A DNA stretch of 64,000 nt from contig NZ_WQLA01000007.1 of NCBI RefSeq assembly GCF_009755275.1, forward strand, positions 186,001 to 250,000. Reading direction: 5' to 3'. The notes beneath the pieces are model-generated. The model did no database searches, was not told where the DNA came from, and worked only from the letters and a program-made list of their open reading frames with translations. Each line of letters opens with the position of its first letter. Within the stretch, counting starts at the first letter, position 1. The stretch is from Mucilaginibacter aquatilis. GTDB taxonomy: Bacteria; Bacteroidota; Bacteroidia; Sphingobacteriales; Sphingobacteriaceae. The translations under genes and the position numbers were made by a program. Of the stretch, positions 1-8,366 are shown in pieces.

Positions 1-1
1 A

Positions 2-79
2 AAGAACTATATTAAACAGCAACTGGTTACCCAACGTGTCATAAAAGTATCTGAAATACCCAAACGGCGAGTGTTTTAA
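2..79 (+). CDS. Possible C-terminal end of an upstream gene (partial)
   Basis: One frame stays open from the window edge for 25 codons and stops at TAA (77-79), ending in the basic residues KRRVF. The fragment is too short to assign to a family. It may be the tail of a plus-strand gene that begins outside the window, or a chance open frame. No terminator hairpin follows before the convergent gene at 129. Confidence 0.25.
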   Translation, partial: KNYIKQQLVTQRVIKVSEIPKRRVF

Positions 80-128
80 GTTTAAAGCCATACAGCTGTT
101 CTATAATTTAACATTTAACTAATATAAA

Positions 129-677
129 TCAGGCTTTAACGCCCGTATCAGTGTCACAATTCCATATTAACAAGTGAGGGTTGTTTTCTATGAAACTATC
201 CGCCTCCTCATTTGATACAATCAGCGTACGCACTTTCCTTCCAATTAAACGCTCCACCTTTTCAACCTGCCCGTAAACATACATTTTGTCAAGGTTATTA
301 CCTACGAGCATCAGGTCTATTATCTTATTATCAATACCTCTTGCAAAGTCGCCTATTATATAAGCTGAGTGCAACTCCCCTACACGGCGTAATACCTTTT
401 CAATTATTTCATCAATACCAACAAACTTTATAAGCAGGTTATAAATGTCTTTATAAACCGAATGCTTTTTGTTAGCCTGATATATCTTTTTATTACCGTC
501 TACCGCTGATATTAATAACCCAGCATCTTCGAAGCGATTAAGTTCAACCCTTATCGCATTGCTCGACTCACCGAACTCCGTTTCCAAACCGCGCAAATAA
601 GATTTGTTGTCGCCGTTAAGAAAAAACTTCATCAGCAACTTTAATCTTGTTTTAGATGTAATCAGCGCGTCTAGCAT
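129..677 (-). CDS. Winged-helix (ArsR-like) DNA-binding protein with nucleotidyltransferase-like C-terminus
   Basis: A 182-residue protein when read from the ATG at 677 (MLDALITSKTRLKLL). A longer frame from a TTG at 701 would place the start inside the promoter, so the ATG is preferred. Residues about 1-70 resemble an ArsR/MarR-type winged helix (ITSKTRLKLLMKFFL, then a recognition region around ESSNAIRVELNRF). The C-terminal half (YIIGDFARGIDNKIIDLMLVG) resembles the minimal nucleotidyltransferase fold, but the catalytic GSxxRG...DxD pattern is degenerate, so it is probably a sensor or partner-binding domain. Proteins of this architecture are known in Bacteroidota, often near surface-polysaccharide genes; the function is not established. 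An 11-bp inverted repeat covers the promoter, which suggests autoregulation. Confidence 0.75.
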   Translation of the reverse strand: MLDALITSKTRLKLLMKFFLNGDNKSYLRGLETEFGESSNAIRVELNRFEDAGLLISAVDGNKKIYQANKKHSVYKDIYNLLIKFVGIDEIIEKVLRRVGELHSAYIIGDFARGIDNKIIDLMLVGNNLDKMYVYGQVEKVERLIGRKVRTLIVSNEEADSFIENNPHLLIWNCDTDTGVKA

Positions 678-686
678 TGATGTTTG

Positions 687-715
687 TACTTTGAGTAACA
701 AAAGTACTCAAAGTA
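687..715. promoter_or_regulatory. Perfect 11-bp inverted repeat, probable operator of the wHTH gene
   Basis: TACTTTGAGTA (687-697) and TACTCAAAGTA (705-715) are exact reverse complements separated by 7 bases. The spacer and the inner edge of the right arm contain the -7 element of the gene at 129-677, so a bound dimer would block transcription. The size and symmetry suit a winged-helix dimer. The identity of the binder is inferred. Confidence 0.7.
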
Positions 716-729
716 AATCAAGAAACAAA
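699..729 (-). promoter_or_regulatory. Bacteroidota-type promoter of the wHTH gene
   Basis: Read on the minus strand, TTTG (729 to 726) is followed by a 19-base spacer and TACTTTTG (706 to 699). This is an exact match to the TTTG-N19-TAnnTTTG pattern of the Bacteroidota primary sigma factor. The predicted transcript start lies near 692, about 15 bases before the ATG at 677. Confidence 0.65.
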
Positions 730-990
730 TTTCTAATTGATTAAAGGTTATTTTCAGAATTTCAAATAATTGAGCAAGTTATTTAACTAGTTTAGGCGGT
801 GCATCTTATGAAATAAAACTTACCTACCGTTTTGGTAGCGATTTTTTACGACACAGCGTTTATAACACAAAATTAGCTTAAATATAAAAGGCGGCGCTTG
901 CTGCCATTTTGTATTTAATGTACTTTCAAGGTTAATGTCCTTTATCATCTTTTTCTCATATTTAAAAATGCGCCGTATTCTTTCCAAAAA

Positions 991-1012
991 TGTTTGACAT
1001 TTTTGTCAAACA
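991..1012. promoter_or_regulatory. TetR-type palindromic operator, upstream copy
   Basis: TGTTTGACA (991-999), TTTT, then TGTCAAACA (1004-1012) form a perfect 9-bp inverted repeat just before the preferred tetR start at 1014. A related half-matched copy lies in front of the efflux operon at 1615-1632, so the two sites probably bind the same regulator. Confidence 0.7.
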
Positions 1013-1013
1013 A

Positions 1014-1598
1014 ATGGGTGCAAGAGATACAGGAACCGAACAACTAATAAAGGACACTGCCAAACGTGTCTTTTTTGCCGAAGGTAAACTTCATGCTACC
1101 ACGCAGGATATTGCTGACGCAGCAGGTGTCACCCGTACTTTACTGCACTACTATTTCAGGTCAAGAGATATTTTAATTGAAAAGGTATTCAGAGAAGCGA
1201 TGCAGGAACTTACCGCAAGGTTTGATGCTGTAATGGGATCTGATTTTTTGTTTAAAGACAAAATTGAACGCTTAATTGAAGTTTACTTGGCCGAGGTTAC
1301 TGAGTTTCCATACCAGGAGACATTTTTGGTGACTGAAATGATTCTCGATCCATCTAAATATCACGATGAAGATGAGTCAAAGAAGATCAAAAAATTTTTA
1401 AAGGATATAAAAGATGAGATGGATGCAGGGACTATTAAGAGCATGGATCCTTTGCAGTTTGCTATTAATCTTTTTTCGCTGCTTACTTACCCATTGTTGA
1501 TGGCTCCGTTGCACAAACAAATGTTCGCACTTACCGATAGCCGGTATAACAAGCTGATCAAGGCACGAAAGCAAATAATTATGGATTTGCTCTTCTGA
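1014..1598 (+). CDS. TetR/AcrR family transcriptional regulator
   Basis: A 194-residue regulator with an N-terminal TetR helix-turn-helix (TTQDIADAAGVTRTLLHYYF, about residues 30-50) and a variable C-terminal ligand domain. The ATG at 1014 is chosen over the one at 990, because the upstream one lies in the palindrome 991-1012 and would make the operator coding sequence. It sits 83 bases ahead of the membrane-fusion gene of an RND pump in the same orientation. A second copy of the palindrome lies between them. By analogy with AcrR-type systems it should repress itself and the pump and release DNA when a toxic compound binds. The ligand cannot be read from the sequence. Confidence 0.9.
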   Translation: MGARDTGTEQLIKDTAKRVFFAEGKLHATTQDIADAAGVTRTLLHYYFRSRDILIEKVFREAMQELTARFDAVMGSDFLFKDKIERLIEVYLAEVTEFPYQETFLVTEMILDPSKYHDEDESKKIKKFLKDIKDEMDAGTIKSMDPLQFAINLFSLLTYPLLMAPLHKQMFALTDSRYNKLIKARKQIIMDLLF

Positions 1599-1614
1599 TT
1601 TTTTTTATCTTGAA

Positions 1615-1632
1615 TTTTACAAAATTGTCAAA
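1615..1632. promoter_or_regulatory. TetR-type operator, second copy in front of the efflux operon
   Basis: TTTTACA (1615-1621), four bases, then TGTCAAA (1626-1632) repeat the spacing and the right arm of the 991-1012 palindrome, with one mismatch in the left arm. The site lies 50 bases before the ATG of the membrane-fusion gene. It supports control of the pump by the adjacent TetR protein and argues against a translation start upstream of it. Confidence 0.55.
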
Positions 1633-1681
1633 CTTAAAAGTAAATATAAACATAACAAACACTTCACAATACGTTAACACT

Positions 1682-2860
1682 ATGCCACTTTTCAGAAAAA
1701 CATCGCATCTCCTTTTAAGTATCAGCGCAAGTTTGCTGATCTTATCTTCATGCGGAAACAAACAGCAGCAGGCAAGCGCGGCAGCCGGTGGGCCACCACC
1801 TGTGCAAGCTTATCCGGCTTTTAAAATAGAGCAACAGGATGCCACCTTAAGCAACGAATACCCAGCCACATTACAAGGTCAGCAAAACATTGAAATTCGC
1901 CCTAAAATTGACGGCTACATTGAGAAAATTTACATTGATGAAGGTGCTGTTGTTAAAAAGGGCCAGCTGCTTTTCCGCATAAGCGCTCCGCAGTACCAGC
2001 AAAGTGTAAACAACGCTCAGGCGGCTATCAGCAGTGCCGAAGCCGATGTTAGCGCGGCTCAATTGCAGGTTAATAAGGTAAAACCGTTGGTTGAAAAAGA
2101 TATAATCAGCCATTACGATCTGGAATCGGCACAATATACGCTGCAGGCGCGCAGAGCTGCTTTAGCGCAGGCAAAAGCTAACTTAGCAACTGCCCGCACA
2201 AACCTAGGTTATACTGCCATAACCAGTCCGGTTAATGGTGTTGCAGGTAATATTCCTCATAAGCTGGGTAGTTTGGTTAGCAGCACTACTACGGAGCCTT
2301 TAACAACAATATCAAACATTGGCAAAGTATATGCTTACTTTTCAATGAACGAAAAACAGTTGCTCGACTTCTCCCGCACTTTTGAAGGCAGTACTTTGGC
2401 TGCTAAACTCAATAAGCTTCCGGCTGTATCACTTATATTATCTGACGGCAGCAACTATCCTGAAAAAGGTAAAGTAGAAACGGTAAGCGGCTTAATTAAT
2501 ACCGAGACCGGTTCAGCAAGTTTCAGAGCAACATTCCCTAACCCGGTTGGACTTATTCGTAGTGGCGGTAGCGCTAAGGTTAGCATTCCGCAAAATTTAA
2601 AAAGCACCATCTTGGTTCCGCAAAAATCGACTTATGAGTTACAGGGTAAACGTTTTGTTTACGTAGTTGATGCCGCCGGCAAAGTTAAAAGCACCGAAAT
2701 TAACGTAATGAGCACTACTGCCGGTCAAAATTTTGTAGTAACCTCAGGTTTAAAAGCTGGCGACACTGTGATACTTGAAGGCACATCCACCTTGCAGGAT
2801 GGCACCCAGGTAAAAGCCGAAGTACAGCCTGCCGATAAGGTTTACCAGGACGTAAAATAA
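1682..2860 (+). CDS. RND efflux periplasmic adaptor (membrane fusion lipoprotein)
   Basis: This HlyD/AcrA-type adaptor connects the inner-membrane pump to the outer-membrane channel. The ATG at 1682 gives 392 residues and places a lipoprotein signal directly at the N-terminus (hydrophobic run, then LILSSC). A longer frame from 1610 would run through the putative operator and hide the signal peptide. Next come a barrel/lipoyl half-motif (EIRPKIDGYIEKIYIDEGA and VVKKGQLLFRI), a coiled-coil hairpin rich in Ala and Gln (about residues 110-185), and a second lipoyl half with GYTAITSPVNGVAG. It is the first gene of a three-gene efflux operon, 58 bases before the pump. Substrates are unknown. Confidence 0.93.
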   Translation: MPLFRKTSHLLLSISASLLILSSCGNKQQQASAAAGGPPPVQAYPAFKIEQQDATLSNEYPATLQGQQNIEIRPKIDGYIEKIYIDEGAVVKKGQLLFRISAPQYQQSVNNAQAAISSAEADVSAAQLQVNKVKPLVEKDIISHYDLESAQYTLQARRAALAQAKANLATARTNLGYTAITSPVNGVAGNIPHKLGSLVSSTTTEPLTTISNIGKVYAYFSMNEKQLLDFSRTFEGSTLAAKLNKLPAVSLILSDGSNYPEKGKVETVSGLINTETGSASFRATFPNPVGLIRSGGSAKVSIPQNLKSTILVPQKSTYELQGKRFVYVVDAAGKVKSTEINVMSTTAGQNFVVTSGLKAGDTVILEGTSTLQDGTQVKAEVQPADKVYQDVK

Positions 2861-2873
2861 TATTAGCTGACAA

Positions 2874-2888
2874 GAAGCGCTACGCTTC
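2874..2888 (+). other. Short intergenic hairpin between adaptor and pump genes
   Basis: GAAGCG, CTA, CGCTTC form a perfect 6-bp stem in the 58-base gap. No T-run follows, so it is more likely a spacer, processing or stability element in the operon mRNA than a terminator. Confidence 0.4.
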
Positions 2889-2918
2889 GCAATCTATCAA
2901 CCAGCACATAAATCCATT

Positions 2919-5900
2919 ATGTTAAAAACATTCATTGAACGGCCGGTACTCTCTACCGTTATATCGGTCATTTTAGTTATACTCGGTATTCTGGGCCTTA
3001 CATCGCTGCCCATATCACAATATCCCGAAATTGCCCCGCCAACTGTACAGGTATCAGCATCGTACCAGGGCGCCAACGCCGATGTGGTTATGAACAGCGT
3101 TATTGTTCCGTTAGAGGAACAAATTAACGGTGTTGAAAACATGACCTATATGACCTCAACCGCCAGTAATGATGGTTCGGGAAAAATTACCGTATATTTT
3201 AAATTAGGCACTGACCCCGATCTGGCTGCGGTAAACGTACAGAACAGGGTATCAAAAGCTACACCTTTACTACCGGCCGAGGTTACCAAGGCCGGTGTTA
3301 CTACCAGCAAGCAGCAAAGCAGTATGGTAATGGTTTTTGCTCTAACCAGCGAAAACAAATCATTTAACAGTACCTTTTTGCAAAACTACGCCAACATTAA
3401 CCTGCTGCCGCAAATTAAACGTATAAACGGTGTAGGTGAGGCAACAGCCTTTGGTACGCAGGAGTATTCAATGCGTATTTGGCTTAAGCCTGACGTGATG
3501 GCTACCTACGGTTTGGTACCTGATGATATCAATGCAGCCCTGGCCGAGCAAAACGTGGAAGCAGCACCGGGTAAGGTGGGCGAAAACAGCCATCAGTCAT
3601 TCCAATATGTATTGAAATACAAAGGACGGTTAAAAAAGCCTGTTGAATACGAAAACATTGTTATCCGTTCGGCTAAAAACGAGCAGATATTGCGCTTAAA
3701 AGATGTTGCCCGTATTGAGCTGGGCTCGTTAGATTATTCTACCACCTCAAGTACCAACGCATTACCATCAATTGCCATTGCGGTTTACCAATCGGCAGGA
3801 TCAAATGCGCACGAGATGATCAAGGAGGTGGAAAAGACTATTGAGGCCGCTCAAAAAACTTTTCCTCCGGGTATCAAAGCCATGCCAATCTTCAGCGCAA
3901 ATGAGTTCCTCGATGTGTCTATTGAAAAAGTAATTCACACGCTGATTGAAGCCTTCGTTCTGGTGTTTATTGTGGTGTTTATCTTTTTGCAGGATTTCCG
4001 TTCAACGCTTATTCCGGCCATTGCAGTGCCGGTGGCCATTGTTGGTACGTTCTTCTTTTTGCAACTGTTTGGCTTTACCATAAACCTGCTTACCCTGTTT
4101 GCGTTGGTACTGGCCATTGGGATTGTGGTGGATGACGCCATTGTAGTTGTTGAAGCCGTGCATGCAAAGTTGGGCAACGGCGCTAAAAGTGCAAAAGGTG
4201 CCACGCTCGAAGCAATGAGCGAAATCAGCGGTGCTGTAATATCAATTACATTGGTAATGGCAGCTGTATTTATACCGGTAACATTTATTACCGGATCAAC
4301 AGGTGTATTTTACAAGCAGTTTGGTTTAACGCTTGCTATCTCTATTATTATATCGGCGGTGAACGCCTTAACGTTGAGTCCGGCGCTTTGTGCCTTACTG
4401 TTGAAACCTCATAATGATCATGACCATCAACCTAAGGGTTTTATGCAACGCTTTTACAGCGCATTCAATGCCGGGTTTGATAGCATGACCAACAAATATA
4501 AAAGCTCAGTTCAGTTCCTGTCGGCCAAAAAATGGTTGGCCATGCTGGGTATTGCTTTGTTTGCCGGGTTGTTTTGGTATTTGTTGAAGACAACACCAAG
4601 CGGTTTTGTGCCTAACGAAGATCAAAGCTTTATTATGGCCGATGTAAGTTTACCCCCTGCATCATCACTGGAGCGTACTGAGCAAATAGCCGATCAGGTT
4701 GCCGCCATTGCACGCAGCCTGCCCGAGGTTGAATCGGTTACCCGGATTGGTGGTACCGGTTTGCTGAGTGGCGCAGGTGGCTCATACGGTATATTGTTTA
4801 TGAAGCTGAAACACTGGAGCCAGCGCGAAGGCAAAGAGCATGACGTTAATGCTGTAACCGGAAAGCTATTTGGAATGACCGCCGGCATTAAAGGTGCCAA
4901 CGTAATTTTCTTTGCTCCTCCTACTCTGCAGGGTTTTGGTAACAGCAGTGGCTTTGAGTTTCAGGTGCAGGATAAAACCGGTGGCGATATTAGCAAATTT
5001 GTAGAGGTAAACGGCAAATTTTTAGGAGCGCTAAACCAGCGTCCTGAAATTCAATACGCTACTACGTTCTTCAACACTAACTTTCCGCAATACCAGGTTG
5101 ATGTTAACGTAGCCAAATGTAAGGAAGCTAACGTTGGTGTAAACTCGGTATTGAGCACACTGCAAGGTTATTTTGGTGGATTGTATGCCTCAAACTTCAA
5201 CGAGTTTGGTAAACAATACCGTGTAATGATACAGGCCGATGCTATTTACCGGGGCAACATTGGTAGTTTAAACAGCATTTATGTACGTACCAATAATAAT
5301 GTAATGGCACCCGTTTCGGAGTTTGTTACGTTAAAACGCGTTTACGGTCCTGAGTCAATTAACCGCTTTAACCTGTTCACTTCAATATCGGTTACAGGTG
5401 CGCCTAAGCCGGGTTACAGTACGGGTGACGCTATCAAAGCCATTCAGGAAGTTGCAGCACAAACACTGCCTGCCGGTTATGGCTATGAATTTTCGGGCTT
5501 AAGCCGTGAGGAAATTTCAAGCGGTAGCCAAACAGTATTTATATTTATGCTGTGTTTAGTGTTTGTATACTTCCTGTTGAGTGCACAATACGAAAGCTAC
5601 ATTATACCTTTTGCGGTGTTATTATCACTGCCTGTAGGTTTAGCCGGCGCGTTCATATTTGCTAAGCTGTTTAATGTTGAAAACAACATTTACCTTCAAA
5701 TTACGCTCATTATGCTTATTGGTTTATTAGCCAAAAATGCCATTTTGATTGTAGAATTTGCCGCCATGCGTCGTAAAGGTGGTATGAGCATCGTTCAAGC
5801 CGCAATTGATGGTGCTGTAGCCCGTTTGCGCCCAATTTTAATGACATCCTTTGCTTTTATTTTGGGCTTGGTGCCATTAATGCTGGCAAGCGGTGCCGGT

Positions 5901-6077
5901 GCCGAAGGTAACCGTTCAATTGGTACAGGTGCTGTTGGGGGTATGTTAATCGGTACTATTTTCGGGGTATTTGTTATTCCGGTACTGTTCATCATATTCC
6001 AAAATTTACAGGAGCGCATTGGTAAAAAGCCGGAACCGGCTGATGACCAAAACCAAACTTTGGCTCAAGCTCATTAA
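2919..6077 (+). CDS. RND multidrug efflux pump, HAE1 family
   Basis: A 1052-residue inner-membrane proton/drug antiporter, full length for the AcrB/HAE1 family. It starts with the family N-terminus (MLKTFIERPVLSTVISVILVILGILGL split by the first membrane helix). The two periplasmic porter/docking halves lie at about residues 30-335 and 565-870. The helix-4 proton-relay motif LAIGIVVDDAIVVVE carries the Asp-Asp pair, and the C-terminal helices include GLLAKNAILIVEFA and EGNRSIGTGAVGGM. It is co-transcribed with the adaptor and the outer-membrane lipoprotein, and TetR palindromes lie upstream. HAE1 pumps export lipophilic antibiotics, bile-like detergents or solvents; the actual substrate is not predictable here. 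Confidence 0.95.
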   Translation: MLKTFIERPVLSTVISVILVILGILGLTSLPISQYPEIAPPTVQVSASYQGANADVVMNSVIVPLEEQINGVENMTYMTSTASNDGSGKITVYFKLGTDPDLAAVNVQNRVSKATPLLPAEVTKAGVTTSKQQSSMVMVFALTSENKSFNSTFLQNYANINLLPQIKRINGVGEATAFGTQEYSMRIWLKPDVMATYGLVPDDINAALAEQNVEAAPGKVGENSHQSFQYVLKYKGRLKKPVEYENIVIRSAKNEQILRLKDVARIELGSLDYSTTSSTNALPSIAIAVYQSAGSNAHEMIKEVEKTIEAAQKTFPPGIKAMPIFSANEFLDVSIEKVIHTLIEAFVLVFIVVFIFLQDFRSTLIPAIAVPVAIVGTFFFLQLFGFTINLLTLFALVLAIGIVVDDAIVVVEAVHAKLGNGAKSAKGATLEAMSEISGAVISITLVMAAVFIPVTFITGSTGVFYKQFGLTLAISIIISAVNALTLSPALCALLLKPHNDHDHQPKGFMQRFYSAFNAGFDSMTNKYKSSVQFLSAKKWLAMLGIALFAGLFWYLLKTTPSGFVPNEDQSFIMADVSLPPASSLERTEQIADQVAAIARSLPEVESVTRIGGTGLLSGAGGSYGILFMKLKHWSQREGKEHDVNAVTGKLFGMTAGIKGANVIFFAPPTLQGFGNSSGFEFQVQDKTGGDISKFVEVNGKFLGALNQRPEIQYATTFFNTNFPQYQVDVNVAKCKEANVGVNSVLSTLQGYFGGLYASNFNEFGKQYRVMIQADAIYRGNIGSLNSIYVRTNNNVMAPVSEFVTLKRVYGPESINRFNLFTSISVTGAPKPGYSTGDAIKAIQEVAAQTLPAGYGYEFSGLSREEISSGSQTVFIFMLCLVFVYFLLSAQYESYIIPFAVLLSLPVGLAGAFIFAKLFNVENNIYLQITLIMLIGLLAKNAILIVEFAAMRRKGGMSIVQAAIDGAVARLRPILMTSFAFILGLVPLMLASGAGAEGNRSIGTGAVGGMLIGTIFGVFVIPVLFIIFQNLQERIGKKPEPADDQNQTLAQAH

Positions 6078-6112
6078 CCTTATTCATTTACCATTTTTGA
6101 AACATCATTAAA

Positions 6113-7528
6113 ATGATTAACAAATATAAAACGCACACCTTATTGGCACTGGCAGCAGTGTTAAGCATTTCGGCGTGTGTTACTAAAAAGTATCAGGCAC
6201 CCGGCCTAGATGTTAAAGGGAGCGTTTACCGCGATACCAGCATAACCGATACAGCATCTATAGCCAACCTGCCTTATAAGCAACTATTCAATGATACCGT
6301 TCTTCAAAACCTTATAAACGAAGGTTTACAGGAAAACTATGATTTAAAAACAGCCGTGCAGCGTATAAACGAAGCCAGTGCAACTTTGCGCCAAAGTAAG
6401 GCCGCTTTTTTGCCAAGTCTTAGTGGTGTAGCGCAGGCAACACGTAACAAACAATCATTAGCGGCATTAAACTTTCCGCCCGAGTTTGTTGGTGCCTTTC
6501 CATTGGTAACTACTATTTCGCAGTTGGGATTAAGCACCAGCTGGGAAGCTGATATTTGGGGTAAACTAAGCAGCGCCAAACGCTCAGCATTGGCTGGCTT
6601 ATTACAAAGTGATGCTGCTAAGCGCGCTGTTCAAACTCAGTTGATTGCCAACATTGCCAATAGTTATTACAACTTACTGGCCTTAGATCAACAGTTGCGC
6701 ATTACCGAACAAACGCTTAAAAACCGTGTAGCCGACGTTGAAACCATGAAAGCACTTAAAGAAAGTGCAGTTGTTACAGGCGCAGCCGTTGTACAGAGTG
6801 AAGCTAACCGTTATGCGGCAGAGGTAACCATCCCCGATTTGAAACGCAGCATACGTGAGGCCGAAAATGCGTTGAGCATATTGCTTGCACGCAGTCCTGG
6901 TGCAATTAAACGCAGTTCATTAGATGAGCAAAAGCCTTATCATGATTTACAGGTGGGTGTGGCTTCGCAATTACTTAAAAACCGCCCGGATGTGCAACAG
7001 GCCGAATTAGGTTTCAGAATGGCGTTTGAAAATACCAACCTTGCGCGTACCTACTTTTATCCGCAGTTGACCATTACAGGACAAGGTGGCGTTTCTACAT
7101 TAAGAATCAGGAACCTTTTTGATAATTCCATTTTTTATAGTGTAATTGGCGGTTTAACGCAACCTATATTTAGCCGCGGCGAAAACAAAGCACGCTTGCG
7201 TACCGCACAGGCACGCCAGCAATCGGCCTACTACACTTTCCAGCAGTCATTACTTACTGCCGGTGGCGAGGTGTCGAACGCTTTATATGCTTACCAGGCC
7301 GCAGTTGACAAACAAGGCAGTCGCGCTAATCAGCTTAAAGCATTAGAAAAAGCGGTTGACTATACTAAAGAGCTACTTCGCTATAGTTCATCTACAAACT
7401 ATACCGATGTATTAACCTCTGAACAAAGTCTTTTAACTGCTAAGCTTAGCAGCGTGAACGACAGATTACAGGAGCTGCAGGCTATTGTAAACTTGTATCA
7501 GGCACTTGGTGGCGGCTGGAAACAGTAA
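6113..7528 (+). CDS. Outer membrane efflux lipoprotein (NodT/OprM-like TolC family)
   Basis: A 471-residue third component of the RND system. It has a lipoprotein signal with the lipobox SISAC near residue 22, followed by two repeated outer-membrane-efflux domains rich in Ala, Gln and Leu (about residues 60-260 and 275-465) that form the barrel and alpha-helical tunnel. NRPDVQQAELGFRMAF near the middle is a hallmark of the second domain, and ALGGGW ends the protein as is usual in the family. It begins 35 bases after the pump gene and is followed directly by a strong terminator at 7556, so it closes the operon. Confidence 0.93.
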   Translation: MINKYKTHTLLALAAVLSISACVTKKYQAPGLDVKGSVYRDTSITDTASIANLPYKQLFNDTVLQNLINEGLQENYDLKTAVQRINEASATLRQSKAAFLPSLSGVAQATRNKQSLAALNFPPEFVGAFPLVTTISQLGLSTSWEADIWGKLSSAKRSALAGLLQSDAAKRAVQTQLIANIANSYYNLLALDQQLRITEQTLKNRVADVETMKALKESAVVTGAAVVQSEANRYAAEVTIPDLKRSIREAENALSILLARSPGAIKRSSLDEQKPYHDLQVGVASQLLKNRPDVQQAELGFRMAFENTNLARTYFYPQLTITGQGGVSTLRIRNLFDNSIFYSVIGGLTQPIFSRGENKARLRTAQARQQSAYYTFQQSLLTAGGEVSNALYAYQAAVDKQGSRANQLKALEKAVDYTKELLRYSSSTNYTDVLTSEQSLLTAKLSSVNDRLQELQAIVNLYQALGGGWKQ

Positions 7529-7555
7529 GTTACCAACGATTAAATAAATTCAGCA

Positions 7556-7591
7556 AAGCCTTCCGAAATAAACGGAAGGCTTTTGTTTTTT
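7556..7591 (+). terminator. Intrinsic terminator of the efflux operon
   Basis: AAGCCTTCCG (7556-7565), a 7-base loop and CGGAAGGCTT (7573-7582) form a perfect 10-bp stem, followed by the T-rich run TTGTTTTTT. Confidence 0.9.
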
Positions 7592-7613
7592 CAAAACTTT
7601 GTGATTAGCTTTG
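7582..7613 (+). promoter_or_regulatory. Bacteroidota-type promoter of the DoxX-like gene
   Basis: TTTG (7582-7585), a 20-base spacer and TAGCTTTG (7606-7613) match the TTTG/TAnnTTTG pattern. The predicted start lies near 7619, 16 bases before the ATG at 7635. The -33 element overlaps the tail of the preceding terminator. Confidence 0.55.
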
Positions 7614-7634
7614 CATTACAAAGTACTTTTAAAA

Positions 7635-8351
7635 ATGAATATCCAATCTAAACTTGACAACCTGTTTTCTAAGGCAAAGGCAAACATTTGGCTGCAATAT
7701 TTTTCGGTTTTTAACAGGGTTTCATTAGCAGCAGGCTTCATACTTGCAGGTTGGCCCAAAATAACTGGTGAACGTTTTACAAACCTGCATAACAACCAAC
7801 CAATGGGCCACTATCTTGAAGCGCTATTCCATACCGGGTATTATTATACGTTTATAGGCATCTTACAAATACTGGCCGGAATTTTATTGCTTATACCTCG
7901 TACAGTTGTACTAGGCGCACTTTTGTATTTGCCTATAATACTCAACATCTTTATACTGTCACTGTCGGTAAGATTTGAGGGCTCACTACTATCTGCCCCC
8001 CTTATGATACTGGCCAATTTATATTTGTTATGCTGGAACTACGATAAGCTGAAATTTATCCTCCCATTTAAAGCCTTAGCGCCAACGGTAGCTCCCCTAC
8101 CTACTGATAAACGCTTTCCGTTTAAGTTTTTTGCCGGCTGCTTTGCACTTATAGTGGCTGTGCTATTTACTATAACACACTCTTTTTCTATAATGCCCCG
8201 TAACACGTTAAAAGATTGCAAAAGCCAATGCTACAGACGGGAATCACCGAAGGGCTGCCTGGTATTTTGTGAGTGTATACATGAAAAAGGCCAACCACTT
8301 AATAAAGCGTTGGCCAATTATAAAAAAGCTGTACAAGCAGAGAAACGCTAA
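7635..8351 (+). CDS. DoxX-like integral membrane protein with Cys-rich C-terminal tail
   Basis: A 238-residue protein from the ATG at 7635. A frame from a TTG at 7611 would lie on the -7 element. It has about five hydrophobic segments. The first (VSLAAGFILAGWPKI) and the following YTFIGILQILAGILLLIP resemble the DoxX/MauE four-helix fold linked to quinone- or thiol-redox chemistry. After the last membrane helix, a tail of about 40 residues carries five cysteines as CxxxC and CxxxCxC. The tail is the unusual part; it could bind metal or form redox disulfides. It is transcribed from its own promoter, convergent with the AIM24 genes. Function unknown. Confidence 0.65.
   Translation: MNIQSKLDNLFSKAKANIWLQYFSVFNRVSLAAGFILAGWPKITGERFTNLHNNQPMGHYLEALFHTGYYYTFIGILQILAGILLLIPRTVVLGALLYLPIILNIFILSLSVRFEGSLLSAPLMILANLYLLCWNYDKLKFILPFKALAPTVAPLPTDKRFPFKFFAGCFALIVAVLFTITHSFSIMPRNTLKDCKSQCYRRESPKGCLVFCECIHEKGQPLNKALANYKKAVQAEKR
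8284..8315 (-). terminator. Probable terminator of the AIM24 operon inside the 3' end of the DoxX-like gene
   Basis: GGCCAAC (8289-8295) and GTTGGCC (8309-8315) form a 7-bp stem with a 13-base loop. Read on the minus strand, the hairpin is followed by TTTTT (8288 to 8284), as in an intrinsic terminator for transcripts coming from the AIM24 genes. It lies within the last codons of the opposite gene. Confidence 0.5.
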
Positions 8352-8366
8352 CTTAATATGTTAACA

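Larger units (their letters stand above)
678..1013. other. Divergent intergenic region between the wHTH gene and tetR
   Basis: This 336-base AT-rich stretch holds the promoter and operator of the wHTH gene at its left end and the TetR-type palindrome (991-1012) at its right end. No RNA gene, repeat or open frame was seen between them, and no clear TAnnTTTG element for the regulator was found. Confidence 0.6.

Noticed and set aside
7611..7634. TTG start extending the DoxX-like protein by eight residues
   Set aside because: It lies on the -7 promoter element (7606-7613); the ATG at 7635 fits a transcript start near 7619.
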